Assembly: GCA_001564205.1 (NCBI GenBank)
Contig: LKMY01000019.1
Location: forward strand, 1-15,194
Direction: 5' to 3'
Source of the DNA: Nanohaloarchaea archaeon PL-Br10_U2g5
GTDB lineage: Archaea > Halobacteriota > Halobacteria > Halobacteriales > Haloferacaceae
DNA: 15,194 bases
This document shows positions 1 to 5,883 of the stretch, piece by piece. Position 1 is the first letter of the stretch, and every line of letters begins with the position of its first letter. The position numbers and the translations under genes were made by a program. Under the pieces are notes generated by a model. The model saw nothing but the letters and a program-made list of their open reading frames with translations. It made no database searches and was not told the DNA's origin.

Positions 1-1251
1 GGAAGCGCGATCGTCGACGCGATTTTTGATTACACGGACGATTCGATGCTTGGACTGTTCGAATCGACCGATATTTCGACGCTAGGCCGACCCCTAGTGT
101 TCAATTCGACGATGCGTGACTTACAGAACCTCTCAAACGTCTCTGAGGAGGATCAGTACGGAGTCGCACAACAGCACGGACTCGTCCAGGGAACAGAACC
201 CGGGTTCGAGGAGATGGTGACTGGCGGATTCGGCCGCAACCCGGTCGACGCCGACGAGGTAATGGCCGATCACGCAGGTGAGCTGCAGACGGTGCTTGAG
301 ACGAAGTTCGGTCAGCGTCCCGCCACCTCCGCTGATGAAGAAGACGAGGCGGTGCCGCCCGCCGCCACCGACGCCATCCAATTCGCGTTCCTCTTCGTTG
401 GACTCGGCGGCGGAACGGGCTGTGGAATCAGCCCGCACATTGCTCGGGGGATCAAGGAGTTCACGGACGATCGGACGAAGGTTGTCGCCGTGACCGTGCT
501 GCCGAACACGCGCGGTGGCGTCGAGGACGACGAGGAAGGCGAGGTTAGCGCCGGCCGACAGGCGTGGAATGCGCGGTACGGGTTGGATCGACTCGAAGCG
601 GAGGTCGACGGGATAGTCCTCGTCGATAACCAACGGATCTCGTACCTCGACTCGGCCGGCGGCGACTTCGGCGAGTACAACGAGTACATCGCTGCCGCGT
701 TCCACGATATCGTCGTCGGACCGATGTTGAGCAACGTCGACGAAAGCGAGCTTGACGGCATCGACACGCCCGACATCGATGTCCGCGACATCGTCACCTC
801 CCTATCGTTCGGTGTCGCCGGCGAGGAGTCACGGCCGGGGTATGCAGCCATCGGCCGGTCGGTGACAATGACCCGTTCACTCTCCGGATACCTGCTGCCG
901 TACATCGGTCGGCGAGATATTGACAGCGCGGCGCTCGCACGGCTTTCGGCGTCGAAGCAGTCCCTCTCGAAGGCGGATCCGAACGACGCACAAAAGGCGA
1001 TCGCGTTGGTTCGCGCCCCGAGCGCGAACCTCGGTCCAGGCGCGTACAACGTCGAAACCGGGACAATAAAAGAGTATCTTGAGCGGAGTTGTCGGCTCAA
1101 CGAGGTCAACATGGGCGTCGCGCTCAGCGGCCGTAATCTCGCGTCGGTCGTGACGCTGCTCACGTACCGCCGAGAGGATCTTGGCCGGCTCGACGAGATC
1201 GACGCGGCCGCCGACGCCTACGAGCAGGAGACGGAGGAGCTGTTCGCATGA
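1..1251 (+). CDS. Divergent tubulin/FtsZ-superfamily GTPase (first of two), 5' end cut off by window
   Basis: Predicted cytoplasmic GTP-binding, possibly polymer-forming protein of the tubulin/FtsZ superfamily. The frame is open to base 1, and its first residues (GSAIVDAIFDY) look like the end of the nucleotide-binding T1 glycine loop plus helix H1. The ATG at 46 is therefore internal and the true start lies slightly upstream of the window; 416 residues are visible. Numbering from base 1, other landmarks are a T2-like FNSTMRDL (34-41), a T3-like GFGRNP (76-81), the T4 signature GLGGGTGCG (134-142, bases 400-426), a T6-like VDNQR with Asn210, and a T7-like DVRD with Asp260 and Asp263. In FtsZ and tubulin the T7 acidic residues drive GTP hydrolysis across the subunit interface. 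An acidic insert (about 112-121) precedes T4. It is not canonical FtsZ or CetZ, because the sixth T4 position is Cys. The stop overlaps the next start (ATGA). Fold is confident; function is inferred. Confidence 0.88.
   Translation, partial: GSAIVDAIFDYTDDSMLGLFESTDISTLGRPLVFNSTMRDLQNLSNVSEEDQYGVAQQHGLVQGTEPGFEEMVTGGFGRNPVDADEVMADHAGELQTVLETKFGQRPATSADEEDEAVPPAATDAIQFAFLFVGLGGGTGCGISPHIARGIKEFTDDRTKVVAVTVLPNTRGGVEDDEEGEVSAGRQAWNARYGLDRLEAEVDGIVLVDNQRISYLDSAGGDFGEYNEYIAAAFHDIVVGPMLSNVDESELDGIDTPDIDVRDIVTSLSFGVAGEESRPGYAAIGRSVTMTRSLSGYLLPYIGRRDIDSAALARLSASKQSLSKADPNDAQKAIALVRAPSANLGPGAYNVETGTIKEYLERSCRLNEVNMGVALSGRNLASVVTLLTYRREDLGRLDEIDAAADAYEQETEELFA
1233..1239 (+). promoter_or_regulatory. Shine-Dalgarno GGAGGAG for the 96-aa gene
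   Basis: GGAGGAG lies inside the end of the tubulin-like gene, eight bases before the ATG at 1248. It supports that start and suggests translational coupling through the ATGA stop/start overlap. Confidence 0.7.
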
Positions 1252-1538
1252 ATAGGCGACGGCCGAGCCGAACCGCCGGAAGTGTGGTGACCGCCGGAGT
1301 CGCGATTCTCGGCGTCGCACTCATCGGATTCGTCGGCGTCGTCATCGGTGACGGAGGCGCATCGATCGAGTCGGCCGTCGCAGCGACGCAGTCGACGCTG
1401 GCGGCCAACGCCCTCACAGAAGAGGTAGTGTCGCTGGCGGTCGGTGGCGTGCTGCTCGGCCTCGGGATCGGTGTCGTCGTGGCTAGCAGCGCGACGTACT
1501 GGTACCAGAATAAACAGATCGGAGGGCGACTCGAATGA
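1248..1538 (+). CDS. Small two-span membrane protein (96 aa)
   Basis: I do not recognise a family. The protein has a basic N-terminus (MNRRRPSR), a first hydrophobic span at about 12-34, a short loop (35-58) and a second span at about 59-82. It ends in an aromatic/basic tail beginning YWYQNK. By the positive-inside rule both ends are cytoplasmic and the loop is outside. The start is supported by a GGAGGAG site eight bases upstream and by ATGA overlap with the preceding stop. The stop in turn overlaps the next ATG. It could be a small anchor or assembly factor for the neighbouring GTPase or for the larger membrane proteins, but only position suggests this. High Ala/Gly/Val content in the spans is typical of haloarchaeal membrane helices. 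Confidence 0.8.
   Translation: MNRRRPSRTAGSVVTAGVAILGVALIGFVGVVIGDGGASIESAVAATQSTLAANALTEEVVSLAVGGVLLGLGIGVVVASSATYWYQNKQIGGRLE
1521..1526 (+). promoter_or_regulatory. Shine-Dalgarno GGAGGG for the 337-aa gene
   Basis: GGAGGG lies eight bases before the ATG at 1535, inside the end of the 96-aa gene. It fixes the start of the next gene. Confidence 0.7.
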
Positions 1539-2548
1539 ACGGAACAGTCCGCCTCTGTGCGATCGTCTCGCTGCTCGTCGTCGTTGGACTCGGCGTTGCC
1601 GCGACTGGCGGGGCGACCGCCACCGGAGCCGCGGAGTACTGCGACGAGGTCGATGCGAACGACAGCGTCGTCTTCGGCGGCGTCGGTGCCGACGCAACGA
1701 GCTACCACAGCGACGATCGCACCGTCTATGCGAATTCGACGCTGACGGTCGGCTACTGTGAGGGCGGCGAGCCGGCCGATCGCAGCTGGCTCGCCGACGG
1801 TGACGGCTTCGACAAAGGTGATCGCGAGGGGCACACGTACGACGTCCGCTTCACCGGCGAGTCGAAACGCGTCGACTTCGCTGAGCACGTCGCTGGCAAT
1901 CAGTCGGGGGTTGCGCTTGACGCCCTTGAGGTCACCATCGTCGAGGCGGACGATGACGAGTTCGACAATCTGTACGATCAGTTCCAAGCCCACGCAACGG
2001 AGACCGAGAACGCGACGGCGGAACTGGAGCAAGCGACGAGCGAACTCGAAGACGGCACCGGTGATGTCGGCGACGCAAATGAAACGCTACACACGCTACA
2101 GGACCACCACACGAATATGATGAACGCACGGTCGGATCTACTGGGGACGCTCAAATCGGAAAGTCAGAGCGGAAATGTCACCGGCGCTGTCGGTACCGCC
2201 GCACAGCTTGACGCGGAGTACAACGACTACGACGGGAGCGTGAGTGAGTCGGCCGACGCGTACACCCAGGCAGTGGAAGCTGCGGGTTCGGGAGCACAGT
2301 CGACGCTACAGCTCTCCGTGTTCGGATCAATCGGTGCGGGCGTCGTCGTTGGACTGCTTGTGGGTGCAGTGGTCCCACTGATGGCGGCGAGACGCGTTAA
2401 AGAGAAGATGAAACTGAGCCGTGATGTCAACTACGATCGGAAGGTCGCGCTTCTTCCAATCCTCGTCGGTGTCGTCTTGGCCCTTGCCGGCGTGGCGGTC
2501 CTCGTTTTCCGTGTCGGTGCGGAATCCCTCTTTCGGGTGATAGTATGA
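1535..2548 (+). CDS. Secreted-domain protein with coiled coil and two C-terminal membrane spans (337 aa)
   Basis: No known family recognised. An N-terminal Sec-type signal (about 1-32, hydrophobic core LLVVVGLGVA) is followed by a probable beta-rich outside domain (about 33-135). That domain has two cysteines, Cys36 and Cys75, that could form a disulphide. Residues about 137-250 are acidic, helical and probably coiled-coil. A span at about 258-284, a basic cytoplasmic loop (286-303, starting RRVKEKMK) and a second span at about 304-325 follow. The last ten residues would lie outside. At least six N-x-S/T sequons occur before the first span, consistent with an N-glycosylated surface protein. 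The start is supported by GGAGGG eight bases upstream, and both ends overlap their neighbours by four bases. The topology suggests an envelope-facing component anchored near the operon's GTPases. Partnership is inferred. Confidence 0.85.
   Translation: MNGTVRLCAIVSLLVVVGLGVAATGGATATGAAEYCDEVDANDSVVFGGVGADATSYHSDDRTVYANSTLTVGYCEGGEPADRSWLADGDGFDKGDREGHTYDVRFTGESKRVDFAEHVAGNQSGVALDALEVTIVEADDDEFDNLYDQFQAHATETENATAELEQATSELEDGTGDVGDANETLHTLQDHHTNMMNARSDLLGTLKSESQSGNVTGAVGTAAQLDAEYNDYDGSVSESADAYTQAVEAAGSGAQSTLQLSVFGSIGAGVVVGLLVGAVVPLMAARRVKEKMKLSRDVNYDRKVALLPILVGVVLALAGVAVLVFRVGAESLFRVIV
2535..2540 (+). promoter_or_regulatory. Shine-Dalgarno GGGTGA for the 698-aa gene
   Basis: GGGTGA lies four bases before the ATG at 2545. 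It matches the downstream part of the archaeal GGAGGTGA consensus and sits inside the end of the preceding gene. Confidence 0.55.
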
Positions 2549-4641
2549 ATGCGAATCGACGCACTGCGCTCGGTATCGGTGCACTGATCGTCCTCGCGGC
2601 GGCCGGCGGCGCGGGCGTATTCGTCTGGCGGGGATCGCAGGCAGCGACGTGGTTCGTCCTCATCGGTATCCCACTAATCGTCGTCGCCGGAATCGCGCTC
2701 TACGTCCGCGGCGTGATCAGCCGGAGCGGGACGAGCGAACAGCAGTTCGTCAGAAGCCAAGCGCGGTCGAGCGCTGAGGAGTTCCAAACGCTGCTTCGAC
2801 AGATCAACGAGCTACAGACCGCGTATCCCGACTGGGACCCCGGTATCGACACCCAGCTGGAGTCTGCGGTAAGCGACTTCCAGACGGAGGGCGTCACATT
2901 CAACCGCGAAACCGGTGCGTTCGACCTCGGAAAAGGGATCAAAAACGCCGACTTACAGGAGTTCGAGCGGCTGTCAAACGAGAGCAGCCGGCTCAAAGAG
3001 ACGGTGGGGTCCACCTTCCGCGAGTTCGTCTCTGGCGAACTGTCTCGCCGAGAGCGGGTTCTCGGTGAGCTGTCGGCGGTCGATCTCGCGGAACCAGATA
3101 ACTCCGTTTCAAGCCCCGGAGCGGACGCGTCGATCTCCGAGTGTCGCGACGTGATCGATGGTGCACGCGCCTCGACGACCGACACTATCGAGCGAGCCAT
3201 TGCCACCGTGCGGGAGATGCGCCGAGGACAGAACCGGCCGGACGACGGCGGAGCTATCGACTCTGCACTCACCGACGCCGAGGCGGCAGTGGAGCGTGAA
3301 GCGTTCGAATCGGCGGTCGAGTCGGTCCTCGATGCGCGGGATATTCTCCGGGACCAGTTCTCCGGCTCGTTCGAGGAGGAGTTGGATGCGATTCGAGACC
3401 TCGTCGACGCGGTCGAACGGGCAGCTATCGAATTACACGTTGACGCGGAGACGGTCGCAGAAGTGGACCGAATCGAAGCGGCTGTGACAGACCTCGACTC
3501 CGCGTTGGATCTCTCCGAGGCGAGTCGTCACCGTTCGGATCTCCGGCGCGTCTGTCTGGAGATGATCCGGACGATGGAGCGACGCCTCGCAGACCACACA
3601 GAGACGCTTCGCGGGACCGATCTCCCGCCGGGATACTACACGGAGCCAGCGGCAGTCGAAGAGCGCTTCGTCGGCGATCTCGAGGCGAAAGACGACCTCG
3701 AGGCGTTTACTGCCGAGTGGGAGACCGCAGCCGGTCGACTCCGCGACGCGATTGAGACGGCCAGCACCAAAGCGGCCGTCGTCGAAGCGTATGATAACGT
3801 CGCCGAGACGATCGAAACGGCGCTCGCGGAGCGTGGTGAGGTCCTCGGCGACGACCTCCCGATGCGACACGCAGATCAGTTCCTTGGGCTGTACTACCGG
3901 CGGAACGAGGGAGTAGAGTTTGAGCCGGGCGTCCCCGCGTTGCGCCGCGGCGATGTGGAAACGTATGATCTCTCCGTGGAAATCGCCTACGAACGCGGGA
4001 GCGAGACGCCGCGTACGGCGACGATTGAACTCAATGGCGGCGGCTACGCTGACACGGTCACCGTCGAGACTCGAGTCGCCGGAACGGCAGCGTTTAACAA
4101 CATTCCGGGCGGCACACACCAGCTCTCTGCCGATCCGGGAGACGACTCGTTCGGAGCGGTCGAGCGCGACGTGCACGTCGACAGCAACGGATCGATATCC
4201 GTCGAGTTCGCCGAGCGCGGGCTCCGCGACCAGCTCTGTGCCGACGTCGATGTCGACATGACGGAAATCCTCCCCGATATGCGGTCTCGCCTCGAATCTG
4301 CGTTCGGGGAGCACGGGTACGTCTCAACAGAGATGGACCTCCCAGTACAGGACACTCATGCGGCCTGTCTGCTCGCTGTTTGGAGCGACGAGGCGGGTCA
4401 CGGCGTCTGTCGGAGCGACGGCGAGGTGGTCGTGTACGATCACGACCAGATCGAAACCGAACTGACGAACGTCCTCCGATACAACGTCGAGCCGGGCGAC
4501 GGGATGAGCTTCACAGAGCTCAGGCGAAACTTCCTTTCGGCACCCGTCCCGGACTCGGTCGTTCGAGACGTTGTGGGAGACGTCGATAGCGAGCACAGCG
4601 TAACGATGACCGCAGCGGGACTCGAACTTAACGAACACTAA
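2545..4641 (+). CDS. Membrane-tethered cytoplasmic coiled-coil protein with beta domain (698 aa)
   Basis: I do not recognise the family. Two spans lie at the extreme N-terminus (about 8-28 and 35-54), separated by a tiny loop. Asn-Arg-Arg before the first and Arg55 after the second place both ends inside, so about 640 residues should be cytoplasmic. Residues about 60-450 are highly charged and helical, with repeated Leu/Glu/Arg heptad-like stretches. Residues about 470-560 look like a beta-sandwich of the carboxypeptidase-regulatory type, with a typical IPGGTHQL turn. The last ~140 residues mix helices and strands, and a winged-helix-like end is possible but weak. The gene overlaps the previous one by four bases and ends three bases before the second tubulin-like gene. 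Position and topology make it the best candidate for a membrane anchor or adaptor of the GTPases. RRTALG could mimic a Tat motif, but the second span argues for a retained anchor. Confidence 0.85.
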   Translation: MNANRRTALGIGALIVLAAAGGAGVFVWRGSQAATWFVLIGIPLIVVAGIALYVRGVISRSGTSEQQFVRSQARSSAEEFQTLLRQINELQTAYPDWDPGIDTQLESAVSDFQTEGVTFNRETGAFDLGKGIKNADLQEFERLSNESSRLKETVGSTFREFVSGELSRRERVLGELSAVDLAEPDNSVSSPGADASISECRDVIDGARASTTDTIERAIATVREMRRGQNRPDDGGAIDSALTDAEAAVEREAFESAVESVLDARDILRDQFSGSFEEELDAIRDLVDAVERAAIELHVDAETVAEVDRIEAAVTDLDSALDLSEASRHRSDLRRVCLEMIRTMERRLADHTETLRGTDLPPGYYTEPAAVEERFVGDLEAKDDLEAFTAEWETAAGRLRDAIETASTKAAVVEAYDNVAETIETALAERGEVLGDDLPMRHADQFLGLYYRRNEGVEFEPGVPALRRGDVETYDLSVEIAYERGSETPRTATIELNGGGYADTVTVETRVAGTAAFNNIPGGTHQLSADPGDDSFGAVERDVHVDSNGSISVEFAERGLRDQLCADVDVDMTEILPDMRSRLESAFGEHGYVSTEMDLPVQDTHAACLLAVWSDEAGHGVCRSDGEVVVYDHDQIETELTNVLRYNVEPGDGMSFTELRRNFLSAPVPDSVVRDVVGDVDSEHSVTMTAAGLELNEH

Positions 4642-4644
4642 CCA

Positions 4645-5874
4645 ATGGCACAAACGGACACCTTTACGAGATGGAGCGTTATCGCGTCGGGAGAAGGCGG
4701 CGGCCGCATTGCATCGCAGTTCTTCGACCGAGCGGAGAACCCCGGCATCGACGACCGAGTACTTGTGATGAACACGAACCGAGCAGACCTGCGAAACACG
4801 ATCGAACGAATGCGCGGGGCGCTCCAAGACGACGGCAGCGGAGAGCAGTCGCTGGAGTCGCACGCGTTGGAATTCGGCTCACAACAAGGAGCCGGAAACT
4901 TCTTTCCGAACGGTGAGGCATGCGCCCGTGAGGATTTGGACCGCATCGTCTCCCGAATCAAAGATTTCGGCACTTCGGACGCGTTCATGCACGTCGCAAC
5001 CCTCGGCGGGGGGACCGGGAACGGATCGATTCCGTACACGATAGAGCAGTTCAAAACCGGACTTATCGATCTCGACGACGCCGGAGCGACCGAAGACTGG
5101 ATGGACAGTGTGATCCACACCGCGTTCGGCGTGTGGCCCTACTACTACGAACAGCCCCAGCGACATTTCAACGCCGTCTGCGGGCTCTCGCGCCTACTCC
5201 GGACGTCTGAAAACGCACAGAACACCGACATGGTGTTGCTCGCATCGAACTCCCAACTCGACAAGGCGGAGAACGGTAACGGCGGTCACTACGACTCGAT
5301 CAACGACGCGATCATCACGGCGATCGATCTGATGATCGGCGCCGGTCGGGAGACTCGAAGCGTGATCGACGTGAAAGATTACGTGACTATCCCGTCACAG
5401 ATGGACGCGTACCATTTCACACCCGCCGTGGCGACGGATCTCAACGGCCAGGTGTACGAGCTCGAGTATATGCTCGATCAGGCGGCCGAAAACACGTACG
5501 TCCCGATGGATGTCGGCACAACGAGCACCGCGTACGCGATCGTCCGGGCGCCCGAGAGCATGATCGAAAACGACGAGATCAGCGAGCCGGAGGTGTACGG
5601 AGCGTTCCGTGAGTGGACGAGCAAACACGATATCGACGTGGCGGGACAGGCGAGTCTCACGCCAAAGCGTGGTCGCGGCTCCGATGTCGATGTCCTGCTG
5701 CTGCTCGGCGGGTTCGATCTGAATCCGCTACTGGATCACTCGTGGGACGAGTTCGAGATGCTCGGAGACAGCTTGGCCGGTGGCAACAGTGGAACCGGTG
5801 GCGGGCTCTCACAGGTCGAGCTCGACCGTATCGTCGATAACCTCGAAATGTACGTCGAGCAGAACGCGGAGTGA
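4645..5874 (+). CDS. Divergent tubulin/FtsZ-superfamily GTPase (second of two), complete, 409 aa
   Basis: Predicted cytoplasmic GTP-binding protein of the tubulin/FtsZ superfamily, complete at 409 residues, about normal for FtsZ-like proteins. The T1 loop is GEGGGRIA (16-23), followed by the T2-like NTNRADL (43-49), the T3-like GAGNFFPNGE (82-91) and the T4 signature LGGGTGNG (120-127, bases 5002-5025). T6-like SNSQL contains Asn202, and T7-like IDVKD contains Asp242 and Asp245. The usual T7 Asn (N-x-D-x-x-D) is replaced, but both acidic residues remain, so hydrolysis is plausible. A Gly-rich stretch at about 381-390 precedes the C-terminal helix. It differs strongly from the first GTPase outside the nucleotide loops, so this is not a recent duplication. 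The ATG at 4645 leaves a normal distance to T1, but no clear Shine-Dalgarno is visible. The fold call is firm; heteropolymer formation with the first GTPase is speculative. Confidence 0.92.
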   Translation: MAQTDTFTRWSVIASGEGGGRIASQFFDRAENPGIDDRVLVMNTNRADLRNTIERMRGALQDDGSGEQSLESHALEFGSQQGAGNFFPNGEACAREDLDRIVSRIKDFGTSDAFMHVATLGGGTGNGSIPYTIEQFKTGLIDLDDAGATEDWMDSVIHTAFGVWPYYYEQPQRHFNAVCGLSRLLRTSENAQNTDMVLLASNSQLDKAENGNGGHYDSINDAIITAIDLMIGAGRETRSVIDVKDYVTIPSQMDAYHFTPAVATDLNGQVYELEYMLDQAAENTYVPMDVGTTSTAYAIVRAPESMIENDEISEPEVYGAFREWTSKHDIDVAGQASLTPKRGRGSDVDVLLLLGGFDLNPLLDHSWDEFEMLGDSLAGGNSGTGGGLSQVELDRIVDNLEMYVEQNAE

Positions 5875-5876
5875 TC
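5868..5876 (+). promoter_or_regulatory. Near-complete Shine-Dalgarno GGAGTGATC for the 981-aa gene
   Basis: GGAGTGATC differs from the haloarchaeal consensus GGAGGTGATC by one missing G. It contains the TGA stop of the tubulin-like gene and ends seven bases before the ATG at 5884. It supports that start and coupled translation. Confidence 0.6.
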
Positions 5877-5883
5877 GACCGGG

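Noticed and set aside
46..48. ATG at 46 as the start of the first tubulin-like gene
   Set aside because: The frame is open to base 1, and the 15 codons before it encode the end of a T1 glycine loop and helix H1, so this Met is internal and the gene is truncated by the window edge.
1061..1075. AT-rich AATAAAAGAGTAT stretch as a promoter for the 96-aa gene
   Set aside because: It encodes a plausible part of the first GTPase (TIKEYL) and is about 170 bases from the next start, with no other promoter evidence.
312..1163. Long minus-strand open frame opposite the first tubulin-like gene
   Set aside because: Composition is Ser/Arg/Pro-rich with no domain, and the plus strand encodes clear tubulin-superfamily motifs.
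3433..4314. Long minus-strand open frame inside the 698-aa gene
   Set aside because: Arg-rich shadow with no recognisable domain, signal or ribosome-binding site; the plus frame is part of a continuous operon.
4500..4620. Winged-helix DNA-binding domain at the end of the 698-aa protein
   Set aside because: Helix-helix-strand order is suggestive only. There is no clear recognition helix, and a membrane-tethered coiled-coil protein gives no support for DNA binding.
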